DNA of 64,000 bases, from contig NZ_CP051685.1 in the NCBI RefSeq assembly GCF_012849555.1, positions 5,146,001-5,210,000 of the forward strand. The letters are read 5' to 3'. Source of the stretch: Massilia forsythiae. Lineage in GTDB: Bacteria > Pseudomonadota > Gammaproteobacteria > Burkholderiales > Burkholderiaceae_D. Positions 44,456 to 52,493 of this stretch are shown here, one piece after another (the first letter of the stretch is position 1; the number at the start of each line of letters is the position of its first letter). The position numbers and the translations under genes were made by a program. Below the pieces are notes generated by a model. It was not told the origin of the DNA. It did no database searches and worked only from the letters and a program-made list of their open reading frames with translations.

Positions 44456-45244
44456 TGGGAGCAGATGCGGTCGAATCCAGCAGTAAATGCCATACCGTGC
44501 CGTTGGAGGGCTCGGGTCAAGTGCTTTGCAACCCTTATGGGATAGGGAACAGACGGCTTCGCATGGATACCACCGTAAACGCACATCGCATTTTACATAA
44601 TATAGATTATGCGAATTAGTGTCGCCTGGTTCGATAGAACGTTTTTTCGTATCAACCGGTCCCACGCCGTTCCGATCGGCCATGCACTGTTCCTGCCCGT
44701 GTACGTCAAGGTCATCGCTTCCAATTACGAACACATGGCTGGCGCCTCGTCGCCACGCACGACCACCGACGTGCAGACCGATGTGCTGGAAGCGGCTATG
44801 GTGGCCGATTACAACACCCGATACGACGCGGCCCCGGGACTATCCGACCTGGTGCTAATCCCGTGCATGCCGTCGGCACGGCAGCACCGCCGACATCGAT
44901 ACAAACCACCGGCAAGCACCGGCCGCACCGGTCGAGACGGCAGACCGCCGGGCGGCCGTAGTCGAGCCAGGCCGAGCGACGTCTTGCGCCTGGTCCGCTG
45001 CCCGATGCCACCTGCGGATAAATGAAATCCAGTATTTCTTGTTGCATAATAGAAACATCAACAGCCTTTAGGCGTCGTCCCGGCGAAAAGATCTGGTCGG
45101 TGGACCTGCGCTACGCTACATTCGCAGGCCGCACATCGACCCGACCGGACCAGCCTCGGCCCCGCAGGCCCGTATGAATCCCGTCTGACTGTCGCCGCAC
45201 CATCCCATCGTGCTGCTTCGCAGAGGGCACTTTTGACCACGTAC
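44456..45244. other. long intergenic region around dif
   Basis: Nearly 0.8 kb with no gene I can support, AT-richer at its left end. Besides dif (44590-44617) I see only an ORF at 44609-45025 with atypical Arg/Pro-rich composition and no recognisable family, which I reject. The stretch just before the porin gene contains AGAGGG but no clear promoter. Confidence 0.6.
44590..44617 (-). other. dif: dif site (XerCD recombination, chromosome-dimer resolution)
   Basis: Read on the minus strand the 28 bases are AATTCGCATAA (XerC arm, 44617-44607), TCTATA (central region) and TTATGTAAAAT (XerD arm, 44600-44590). E. coli dif, as I recall it, is GGTGCGCATAA, TGTATA, TTATGTTAAAT: 23 of 28 positions agree, including CGCATAA and TTATGT. 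It lies in the only long gene-free gap of this part of the window, beside a switch in gene orientation. No integrated phage is evident next to it. Confidence 0.85.
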
Positions 45245-46516
45245 ATGCAGCAAACCATTTTCGGCCGGTGTTCGGCCAGTACCTTTCTCGCGCTCGGCAT
45301 CGCCGGCGCGGCGCATGCCCAGGACATGTCCACCGCCGCCGCCATGCCGGACGGCGCGCCACGCACCTGGTCGATCTCCGGCTTCGGCACCTTCGGCGCC
45401 GCCCGTTCCAGCGAACGCCAGGCCGACTACACCACCACGATCCTGAAGCCCAACGGTACCGGCGTGTCGCGCGCCTGGAGTACCGATTTCGATACCCGCG
45501 CGGGCGTGCAGCTGGACGTCAACCTGGACCGTCGCTGGTCGGCCGTCGTGCAACTGGTCAGCGAACAGCGCCTGGACAACAGCTACCGCCCGCAAGTCGA
45601 ATGGGCCAACGTCAAGTACCAGGCCACGCCCGAGCTGGCGCTGCGCTTCGGCCGCATCGCGTTGCCGATGTTCCTGACGGCGGACTATCGCAAGGTCGGC
45701 TACGCCTACCCGTGGGTACGCCCGCCGGTCGAGGGCTATTCCTCCCTGCCGGTATTCGCCAGCGATGGCGTCGACGCCACGCTGCGTTGGAATCTGGGAG
45801 ACGTGCACAATGCCGCGCAAGTGCTGTTCGGTCGCAACAAGCCGCCGCTCGTGGCGCCTTATCGCGCTGTTGCACGCAGCTTGTTCGGCATGTCGAACAC
45901 CAGCGACTGGGGCGCCTTCAACCTGCGCATCAACTATATCCGCGCCAACCTGACGACGAACGTCGGGGAAGAATTGTTCGACGCGCTGGCCGCATTCGGG
46001 CCTGCCGGGCAGGCGCTCGCGCGGCGCTATGCCGCCGATCACAAGATCGTCTCGATGGCGAACGTCGGCGTCAACTACGATCCGGGGAACTGGTTCCTGA
46101 CCGCCGAGGCGGGCGGCACCAGGACGCAGTCGTTCCTGGGCAGGACGCGCAACGCCTACGTGTCCGCCGGCTGGCGCTGGCACGCGCTCACCCCGTACGC
46201 GACCTACTCGCGGGTGCGCGCTGCCGGCGCCACGTCGGAGCGTGGCTTGCCGCTGGATGGCTTGCCGCCTGCCTACGCGGTGCCGGCGGCCTACCTGAAC
46301 GGCGCCCTGAACGGCCTGCTGTCCACGATCCCCCAGCAGACCTCCGCCAGTGCCGGCCTGCGTTGGGATCTGCGCGCCAACATGGCGCTGAAGTTCGAGT
46401 ACGACCGTGTGAAGCCGGTCGACGGCTCGCGCGGCACCTTGCTGAACCCGACGCCGGACTTTCGTTCGGATCGCCCGTTCCACGTGGCCAGCGTCACGCT
46501 CGACTATGTGTACTAG
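45245..46516 (+). CDS. outer-membrane beta-barrel protein, hypothetical porin
   Basis: 423 aa. Signal peptide MQQTIFGRCSASTFLALGIA ending at AGAAHAQ, then alternating strands of a barrel (ISGFGTFGAARSS, AGVQLDVNLDRRWSAVVQLV, ALRFGRIALPMFLTADYRKVGYAYP) and a C-terminal aromatic (TLDYVY). The LRFGRIALP motif resembles phosphate-selective or alginate-type porin relatives, but the family is not certain. A TTG at 45233 is a possible earlier start. It is followed by a one-base gap to a PstS-like gene, so both are probably expressed together. Confidence 0.65.
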   Translation: MQQTIFGRCSASTFLALGIAGAAHAQDMSTAAAMPDGAPRTWSISGFGTFGAARSSERQADYTTTILKPNGTGVSRAWSTDFDTRAGVQLDVNLDRRWSAVVQLVSEQRLDNSYRPQVEWANVKYQATPELALRFGRIALPMFLTADYRKVGYAYPWVRPPVEGYSSLPVFASDGVDATLRWNLGDVHNAAQVLFGRNKPPLVAPYRAVARSLFGMSNTSDWGAFNLRINYIRANLTTNVGEELFDALAAFGPAGQALARRYAADHKIVSMANVGVNYDPGNWFLTAEAGGTRTQSFLGRTRNAYVSAGWRWHALTPYATYSRVRAAGATSERGLPLDGLPPAYAVPAAYLNGALNGLLSTIPQQTSASAGLRWDLRANMALKFEYDRVKPVDGSRGTLLNPTPDFRSDRPFHVASVTLDYVY

Positions 46517-46517
46517 C

Positions 46518-46970
46518 ATGCGGATCGTCAACCACCTGCGCCGCCTCGGCCTGATTCTCCTTGCCGCCGGCGCGACGGGCCTGGCCAGCGCCAGCGCCGC
46601 CGGCGCTTCCGACCTCGTCGTGATCGTCTCGGCCAAGAATCCCTTGGCCGGTTTGAATGCCGACCAGGCCGCCGCGATTTTCCTCGGCCAGTCGGTGCGC
46701 TTCCCGGGCGGCACCGAAGCGCTGCCGCTGGACCAGTGCCTGGGTTCGGCCGCGCGCAATGAATTCTATGCGCGCGTCACCAGCAAGACGCCGGCGCTGA
46801 TGAAGGCCTATTGGTCGAAGATGCTGTTCACCGGCCGCGGCCAGCCTCCCGCCGAACTGGCGGACAGCGCCGCGATCCGGCGCAAGGTGGCGGACGACCC
46901 GACTGCCATCGGCTACATCGAACGCCGCGCGCTCGACCCGAGCGTGCGCGCGGTCCTGGTCGTGCAGTGA
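46518..46970 (+). CDS. short PstS-like phosphate-binding domain protein
   Basis: 150 aa. Signal peptide to about residue 30 (LASASAAGAS), then SDLVVIVSAKNPLAGLNADQ, AAIFLGQSVRFPGG, NEFYARVTSKTPALMKAYWSKMLFTGRGQPP and DPTAIGYIERRAL. These are the core features of the short, single-lobe PstS-like proteins, much smaller than ABC-type PstS (~330 aa). Such proteins often accompany a barrel protein and a sensor; the barrel lies just upstream, the sensor is absent here. The ligand is unproven. Confidence 0.78.
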   Translation: MRIVNHLRRLGLILLAAGATGLASASAAGASDLVVIVSAKNPLAGLNADQAAAIFLGQSVRFPGGTEALPLDQCLGSAARNEFYARVTSKTPALMKAYWSKMLFTGRGQPPAELADSAAIRRKVADDPTAIGYIERRALDPSVRAVLVVQ

Positions 46971-46979
46971 CGGTGCAGG

Positions 46980-48110
46980 TCAGGGGCGCTTGCCGACCTC
47001 GACCTGCGCCCGCGTCCACGCGCGCGCCTGCCCGCTCAGGCTGACGCCGATCCCCGGCCGCGCCGGCACGATCATGCGCCCTTCCCTGACCTCCAGCCGT
47101 TCGTTGAACAAGGGCTCCAGCCACTCGAAGTGTTCGACCCACGGCTCGCTCGGATAGGTCGCCGCCAGGTGCACGTGCAGTTCCATGGCGAAGTGCGGCG
47201 CCAGCATCGCGCCGGCGTTGGCGGCGATCCCTGCCACCTTCAGGAACGGCGTGATGCCGCCGATGCGCGGCCCGTCCGGCATCAGGACATCGGCGCCGCG
47301 CGCGCGGACCAGTTCCGCGTGCTCGGCCACGCTGGTCAGCATCTCGCCGGTGGCGATCGGCGTGTCGAACCGGGCCGCCAGCGCGGCGTGGCCTTCGTAA
47401 TCCAGGCAATCGAGCGGTTCCTCGATCCACACAAGGCCGAAATCCTCCAGCCTGCGGAACATGCGCTGCGCGGTCGGGCGGTTCCATTGCTGGTTGGCGT
47501 CCACCATCAGCGGGAAGTCGCCCAGGTGGCGGCGCACCGCTTCCACGCGCGCGATGTCGAGTGCGCAGTCGGGCTGGCCGACCTTCAACTTGATGCCGCC
47601 GATGCCGCGTGCGCGCGAGGCGCCGGCGTTTTCCAGCAGTTGCTCCAGCGGCGTGTGCAGGAAACCGCCCGAGGTGTTGTAGCAGGCGACCGAGTCGCGC
47701 TGCGCGCCGATCAGCTTGGCCAGCGACAGGCCGGCGCGCCTGGCCTTCATGTCCCACAGCGCCACGTCGAAGGCGGCGATGGCCTGCACCGCCAGGCCGC
47801 TGCGGCCGACCGAGGCGCCGGCCCAGCACAGCTTGTCCCACAGGCGCGCGATGTCGTTCGGGTCTTCGCCCAGCAGCACCGGCGCGATCTCGCCTGCGTG
47901 CGCGAACTGGCCGGGACCGCCGGCGCGCTTGGCGTAACTGAAACCCAGGCCCTGGTGGCCGTCCGTGGTCTCGATCTCGACGAACAGCATCGCGATTTCC
48001 GTCATCGGCTTCTGGCGCCCGGTCAGGACTTTCGCGTCGCTGATCGGCGTGGCCAGCGGCAGGATGCAGGACGAGATGCGCATCCAGGCGATGGTGTCGG
48101 CGGCGCTCAT
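46980..48110 (-). CDS. enolase-superfamily dehydratase, L-talarate/galactarate dehydratase-like
   Basis: 376 aa. Mandelate-racemase subgroup features are the KxK base in GGIKLKVGQ and metal ligands in MVDANQQW, WIEEPL and ATGEMLTS. The catalytic His is in LAPHFAMELHVHLAATYP, followed by EPWVEHFEWLEPLFNERL. The last two blocks match L-talarate/galactarate dehydratase as I remember it. The product would dehydrate a hexarate to the keto-deoxy form. Its ATG overlaps the stop of the MFS gene (ATGA). It is the last gene of the aldarate operon. Confidence 0.85.
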   Translation of the reverse strand: MSAADTIAWMRISSCILPLATPISDAKVLTGRQKPMTEIAMLFVEIETTDGHQGLGFSYAKRAGGPGQFAHAGEIAPVLLGEDPNDIARLWDKLCWAGASVGRSGLAVQAIAAFDVALWDMKARRAGLSLAKLIGAQRDSVACYNTSGGFLHTPLEQLLENAGASRARGIGGIKLKVGQPDCALDIARVEAVRRHLGDFPLMVDANQQWNRPTAQRMFRRLEDFGLVWIEEPLDCLDYEGHAALAARFDTPIATGEMLTSVAEHAELVRARGADVLMPDGPRIGGITPFLKVAGIAANAGAMLAPHFAMELHVHLAATYPSEPWVEHFEWLEPLFNERLEVREGRMIVPARPGIGVSLSGQARAWTRAQVEVGKRP

Positions 48111-49489
48111 TTGACGGGCGCCGGCGCCAGCGATTTCACGAGTTTCACGCGCTTGATGTCGCCGACGATGAACACGTAGCAAAAGATCGTCACCGCGGCG
48201 TTGGCGCCGACGAACACCAGCGCGCCGGCGAACGAGCCGGTGGCTTGCAGGATGTAGCCGATGACGATCGGCGTGGTGATGCCGGCGACGTTGCCGAACA
48301 TGTTGAACAGGGCACCGGACAAGCCCCCTGCTTCCTTCGGCGACGTGTCCGACACCACTGCCCAGCCCAGCGCGCCGACGCCCTTGCCGAAGAAGGCCAG
48401 CGCCATCACGGCCACCACCAGCGCGTCGGTCTGGATATAGTTACAGGCGATCATGCTCATCGACAGCAGCATGCCGGTCACGATCGGCACCTTGCGCGAC
48501 ACCGACAGGCTATAGCCGGACTTGGCCAGGCGGTCCGACAGCCAGCCGCCGGTGACGCCGCCGAGGAAGCCGGCGATGGCCGGCAGCGAGGCCACGAAGC
48601 CCGCCTTCAGGATGGTCATGTGGCGCTCCTGCACCAGGTACACCGGGAACCAGGTCAGGAAGAAGTAGGTCAGCGTGTTGATGCAGTACTGGCCGATGTA
48701 CACGCCCAGCAGCATGCGGTTCGACAGCAGCTCCTTGAAGCAGGCCGCCGTGTCGACCGCAGGTGCGGCGCGCACCGCGCCCTTGGCGCGGTCGAGGTCG
48801 ACCAGGCCGCCGCCCTGTTCGATGTAGGCCAGCTCGCCGGCGCTGAGCGACGGATGGTCCTTCGGCCCGTAGATGGTCTTGAGCCAGACGAAGGAGAGCG
48901 CGATGCCGATCGCGCCCATCACGTAGAACACGCTCTGCCAGCCGAACGAATGCACCAGCCAGCCCATGATCGGTGCGAACAGCACCGTGGCGAAGTACTG
49001 CGCCGAGTTGAACAGCGCCGAGGCCAGGCCGCGCTCGTGGGTCGGGAACCAGGCCGAGGTGATGCGGCTGTTGCCGGGGAACGAAGGCGCTTCGGCCGCG
49101 CCGACCACCAGGCGCAGCACGAACATCGCCATCACGGCGGCGCCGCCGGTGAAGAAGCCGACGGTCCCGGTCAGCATGGTGAACAGCGACCACAGGAAGA
49201 TGCTGAAGAAATAGGTGATCTTCGAGCCGAAGCGGTCCAGCAGCCAGCCGCCCGGCAGCTGGGCCAGCACATACGACCAGCTGAAGGCGGAAAACACGAA
49301 GCCCATCTCGACCGCGCTCAGGCCGAACACCTTGCGGATTTCCGGCCCGGCGATCGAGATCGAGGCGCGGTCGGCGTAGTTGACGGTGGTGACGATGAAG
49401 AGGATGGCGAGGATCGCCCAGCGCGTGCGCGTCGCCGGCTTGACCGCGGCGGCGGCGGCCGGCGCGGCGGTAGTCGTGGTGTTCTGCAT
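48107..49489 (-). CDS. MFS transporter, hexarate (glucarate/galactarate) family
   Basis: 460 aa, 12 hydrophobic segments in two halves. Typical anion/cation symporter motifs are VTTVNYADRASISIAGPEI near the N-terminus, GGWLLDRFGSK, RLVVGAAEAPSFPGNSRI and a second-half GGWLSDRLAKSG. This is the pattern of GudP/GarP-type aldarate permeases. It lies between the porin and the dehydratase of the operon, so uptake of galactarate, glucarate or talarate is inferred. Confidence 0.85.
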   Translation of the reverse strand: MQNTTTTAAPAAAAAVKPATRTRWAILAILFIVTTVNYADRASISIAGPEIRKVFGLSAVEMGFVFSAFSWSYVLAQLPGGWLLDRFGSKITYFFSIFLWSLFTMLTGTVGFFTGGAAVMAMFVLRLVVGAAEAPSFPGNSRITSAWFPTHERGLASALFNSAQYFATVLFAPIMGWLVHSFGWQSVFYVMGAIGIALSFVWLKTIYGPKDHPSLSAGELAYIEQGGGLVDLDRAKGAVRAAPAVDTAACFKELLSNRMLLGVYIGQYCINTLTYFFLTWFPVYLVQERHMTILKAGFVASLPAIAGFLGGVTGGWLSDRLAKSGYSLSVSRKVPIVTGMLLSMSMIACNYIQTDALVVAVMALAFFGKGVGALGWAVVSDTSPKEAGGLSGALFNMFGNVAGITTPIVIGYILQATGSFAGALVFVGANAAVTIFCYVFIVGDIKRVKLVKSLAPAPVK

Positions 49490-49507
49490 GGTGTCTCCCG
49501 ATGGTGG

Positions 49508-50575
49508 TCAGAACGAATGGCGGATGCCCAGGTTGTAGCCGGTGTTGCCGGTGCCCGATTCCGTATTGTTGGCGACCGTGTAGCCGGCGCCGTTCTTGTT
49601 GTGGATGCGCGCATAGGCGGCGTACAGGCCGGTGCGCTTGGACAGCGGATACAGGTAGCCGATGCCCCATTCGGTGGCGTCCTGGTTCAAGCGGGTACGG
49701 TCGTCCTTGCGCTGGGTGGAGAACATCAGGGTGCCCGGGCCGACCGGCGCGCGCAGGCCGAGGATCAGGTCGCGCCCGTCGGTGGATGCGGTCGGCCGCA
49801 CGCCGCCGTACGGGTTGTTGGCATTGCCCAGCGTGGCGCTGTTAAAACCCTTGTCGATCTCGTAGCCGGCGTACACGCGCACGAACTTGAAGTCGTAGTT
49901 ACCGCCCACCAGGAGGTTGCGGCCGATGTCGTGGTTGACGCCGGTGGCGGCGACGTCGGTGTTCTTGGCGTTGTAGACCAGGGTCAGCGCCAGCGGGCCG
50001 TTCTCGTAGGCGACGCTGCCGCCGTACTGGCGCCCGGCCGACAGCGTGGTCTGTTCGCCGGCGCTGTAGGCCAGGTTGACGCTGACGCCGCGCAGCGACG
50101 GCGACAGGTAAGTGATGGTATTGCTGGTGCGGACGTTGGTGCCGTTGTCCGGCAACAGGTTCTTCGAGGTGCCGGCATAGCCGGTGCCGAACGGGTCGAC
50201 GATCTGCACCAGCATCAGGTGGTACGGGGTGTACTGGCGGCCCAGGGCGACCGAGCCGGCCCTGGTCTTGAGGCCGACGAAGGCCTGGCGGTTGAAGATG
50301 GTATTCGATGCGTCCAGTTCGCCGCTGTCGATCTTGGCGCCGGTCTCCAGCGTGAAGAAGGCGGACATGCCGTCGCCCAGCTCTTCGCTGCCGCGAAAGC
50401 CGATGCGCGAGGCGGCGCCGGCGCCGCTGGTGATCTTGGTGGCGCGGCCGCCGCTGCCGCCGCTTTCGCCGACGAGCGCGGCATCGACGATGCCGTAGAT
50501 CGCCACGTTGGTCTGCGCCTGGACGGCGGCGGCCAGCGTCATGCCGGCCAGCCCGATGAGTGCTGCCTTTTTCAT
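49508..50575 (-). CDS. Gram-negative porin (Burkholderiales type)
   Basis: 355 aa. Signal peptide MKKAALIGLAGMTLAAAVQA, then QTNVAIYGIVDAALVGESGG, GFRGSEELGDGMSAFFTLETG, FNRQAFVGLKTRAGSVALGRQYTP and C-terminal NLGIRHSF ending in Phe, all typical of 16-strand trimeric porins of this order. Together with the MFS gene 18 bases downstream it could admit aldarates across the outer membrane. Co-transcribed on the minus strand with the galactarate dehydratase gene upstream. Confidence 0.9.
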   Translation of the reverse strand: MKKAALIGLAGMTLAAAVQAQTNVAIYGIVDAALVGESGGSGGRATKITSGAGAASRIGFRGSEELGDGMSAFFTLETGAKIDSGELDASNTIFNRQAFVGLKTRAGSVALGRQYTPYHLMLVQIVDPFGTGYAGTSKNLLPDNGTNVRTSNTITYLSPSLRGVSVNLAYSAGEQTTLSAGRQYGGSVAYENGPLALTLVYNAKNTDVAATGVNHDIGRNLLVGGNYDFKFVRVYAGYEIDKGFNSATLGNANNPYGGVRPTASTDGRDLILGLRAPVGPGTLMFSTQRKDDRTRLNQDATEWGIGYLYPLSKRTGLYAAYARIHNKNGAGYTVANNTESGTGNTGYNLGIRHSF

Positions 50576-50629
50576 GCCATGTCTCCTATGTGTTTATCTT
50601 TGTATTTGCAGGTGGTGCCGGGCGCTGCT

Positions 50630-52171
50630 TCAGGTCACCGGCGCCGGATTGAACAGGGCCAGCGCGTTGTGCAGCTTCCAGTGCTCGGCCCAGGTCTTCT
50701 TGCGGCCGCTGGCCACGTCGAGGATGAAGTTGAACAGTTCCCAGCCGACGTCGGCGATGGTGGCGTCGCCGGTGGCGATGCGGCCGGCGTTGATGTCCAT
50801 GAGGTCGTGCCAGCGGCGCGCCAGGTCGTCGCGCGTGGCGACCTTCACCACCGGCACCGCGGCCAGGCCGTAGGGCGTGCCGCGTCCGGTGGTGAACACG
50901 TGCACGTTCATGCCGGCGGCCAGCTGCAGGGTGCCGCAAATGAAATCGCTGGCCGGGGTGGCGGCGTAGATCAGGCCCTTTTGCTGCAGCTTGTCGCCGG
51001 GCGCCAGCACCCCCGAGATCGGCGCGGTGCCGGACTTGATGATCGAGCCCATCGCCTTTTCGGTGATGTTGGCCAGGCCGCCCTTCTTGTTGCCGGGCGT
51101 GGTGTTGGCGCTGCGGTCGACGCCGCCCTTGTCCAGGTACTCGTCGTACCAGGCCATCTCGCGGATCATCGCCTGCGCGGTCTCTTCGTCGGCGGCGCGT
51201 GCCGTCAGCTGGTCGATGCCGTCGCGCACTTCCGTCACCTCGGAAAACATGACGGCGGCGCCGGCGCGCACCAGCAGGTCGCTGGCGAAGCCCACCGCCG
51301 GGTTGGCCGTCACGCCGGAGAAGGCGTCGCTGCCGCCACACTGCACGCCCACCACCAGCTCCGACGCCGGCACGGTCTCGCGGCGGCGCAGGTTCAGCTC
51401 CGCCAGGTGCGTCTCGGCGGTGCGCACGATCGAATCGATCATGCTGCCGAAGCCGACGTGGGCGGCATCCTGCAAGCACACCACGTCGACGTCCTGGGCG
51501 CCGCGAATCGGGATCGTCCCAGCCGGGAACAAACGCCCCGGCTGCAGCTTTTCGCAGCCCAGGCTGACCACCATCGCGCGCCCGCCGAAGTTGGGGTTGC
51601 GCGCGATGTTGCGCAGCGTGCGGATCGGAATGTCGGCGCCGGGCGCGTCGATCGCCACGCCGCAGCCATAGATGTGCTCCAGCGCCACCACGCCGTCGAC
51701 GTTAGGGTACTTCGGCAGCAGCTCTTCCTTGATGCGCTTGACCGCGTAATCCACCACGCCGGCCACGCACTGCACGGTCTGGCTGATGGCCAGCAGGTTG
51801 CGGGTGCCGACCGAGCCGTCGGGATTGCGGAAACCCTCGAAGGTGTAGCCTTCCAGCGGCGGCAGCGGTGCGGGCTTGCTGGCCGGGCGCGGCAGGTCGT
51901 CCAGGCCGCGCGCCGCCGGCATGCCGACCAGCGATTCCTCGATCCAGGTGCCGCGCGCGATCGGCACCAGCGCGAAGCCGATGGTGACGTTGTAGCGCAG
52001 GATCGCTTCGCCCTGGGCGATGTCGCGCAGCGCGACCTTGTGCCCTTCCGGCACGCGCGTCAGCAGGGTCAAGCCATCGGGGAAGACGGTGCCTTCGGGC
52101 AGGCCGCCGGCATTGACCACGATGGCGACGTTGTCGTTGTCGTGCATGCGGATGATGCGGGGTGTGTTCAT
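50630..52171 (-). CDS. garD: galactarate dehydratase
   Basis: 513 aa. N-terminal SAF-type domain (HDNDNVAIVVNAGGLPEGT, HKVALRDIAQGEAILRYNVTIG). The larger altronate/galactarate-type C-terminal domain has GRPDGSVGTRN-like FRNPDGSVGTRNLLAIS, EHIYGCGVAI, GCEKLQP, GVQCGGSDAFSGVTANPAVG and GTGRGTPYGLA-like TTGRGTPYGLA. The enzyme converts galactarate to 5-keto-4-deoxy-glucarate using iron. GGAGAAC lies three bases before the ATG chosen. It is the first gene of the aldarate operon, and a LacI-type operator lies 58 bases upstream. Confidence 0.9.
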   Translation of the reverse strand: MNTPRIIRMHDNDNVAIVVNAGGLPEGTVFPDGLTLLTRVPEGHKVALRDIAQGEAILRYNVTIGFALVPIARGTWIEESLVGMPAARGLDDLPRPASKPAPLPPLEGYTFEGFRNPDGSVGTRNLLAISQTVQCVAGVVDYAVKRIKEELLPKYPNVDGVVALEHIYGCGVAIDAPGADIPIRTLRNIARNPNFGGRAMVVSLGCEKLQPGRLFPAGTIPIRGAQDVDVVCLQDAAHVGFGSMIDSIVRTAETHLAELNLRRRETVPASELVVGVQCGGSDAFSGVTANPAVGFASDLLVRAGAAVMFSEVTEVRDGIDQLTARAADEETAQAMIREMAWYDEYLDKGGVDRSANTTPGNKKGGLANITEKAMGSIIKSGTAPISGVLAPGDKLQQKGLIYAATPASDFICGTLQLAAGMNVHVFTTGRGTPYGLAAVPVVKVATRDDLARRWHDLMDINAGRIATGDATIADVGWELFNFILDVASGRKKTWAEHWKLHNALALFNPAPVT

Positions 52172-52228
52172 GCTGTTCTCCAATTGCCGTCTCGGGCGCC
52201 GGCCGGCGTGAGGTGCCGGTCTATTTAT

Positions 52229-52244
52229 ATGATTGCGCAATCAT
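52229..52244. promoter_or_regulatory. operator 1 (perfect palindrome) at garD promoter
   Basis: ATGATTGCGCAATCAT is a perfect 16-bp palindrome with the central CG step typical of LacI-family sites. On the minus strand it lies between TTGAAA and TATAAAT, a possible -35/-10 pair for garD, so a bound repressor would block the promoter. Confidence 0.7.
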
Positions 52245-52304
52245 TTCAATGTAACAAAGCAGGATACAAGCCGTCCAACGGCAGGAAATCGGCGGAACAC
52301 GCAA

Positions 52305-52320
52305 ATGACACCGCAATCAT
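52305..52320. promoter_or_regulatory. operator 2 (imperfect) between garD and lacI-type gene
   Basis: ATGACACCGCAATCAT shares the ATGA and CGCAATCAT parts with operator 1 and has the same 16-bp size and central CG. It lies midway in the intergenic region. Confidence 0.5.
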
Positions 52321-52406
52321 TCCGGATCAAAAAAAGATGCCTTCACCGGCACCCTGCGCGATTTCCGTGATCATACCGCCATGGCATCCCGCCCCTGACC
52401 TTGGGT

Positions 52407-52422
52407 ATGATACCGTAATCAT
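52407..52422. promoter_or_regulatory. operator 3 near regulator start
   Basis: ATGATACCGTAATCAT is a near-perfect palindrome of the same type (consensus across the three: ATGAnnnCGnAATCAT). It ends two bases before an ATG at 52425 and 71 bases before the preferred start of the regulator, suggesting autoregulation. Confidence 0.6.
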
Positions 52423-52493
52423 TTATGAAAGCAAGCGAAAGTCCGGACCTTGCCAGCCTTGCATCCGCGCCATTACTGAACAGATCGACACGC

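Noticed and set aside
43690..44619. 309-codon ORF overlapping the coiled-coil and zinc-ribbon genes
   Set aside because: It overlaps two better-supported genes with ribosome sites and shows no protein-like pattern.
44609..45025. ORF of 138 codons next to dif
   Set aside because: Starts inside the dif site, has no ribosome site, and its C-terminal half is Arg/Pro/Gly-rich random-looking sequence.
45060..45085. Possible third copy of the GTCGTCCC REP type
   Set aside because: Only GGCGTCGTCCCGGCGAA matches and there is no inverted partner.
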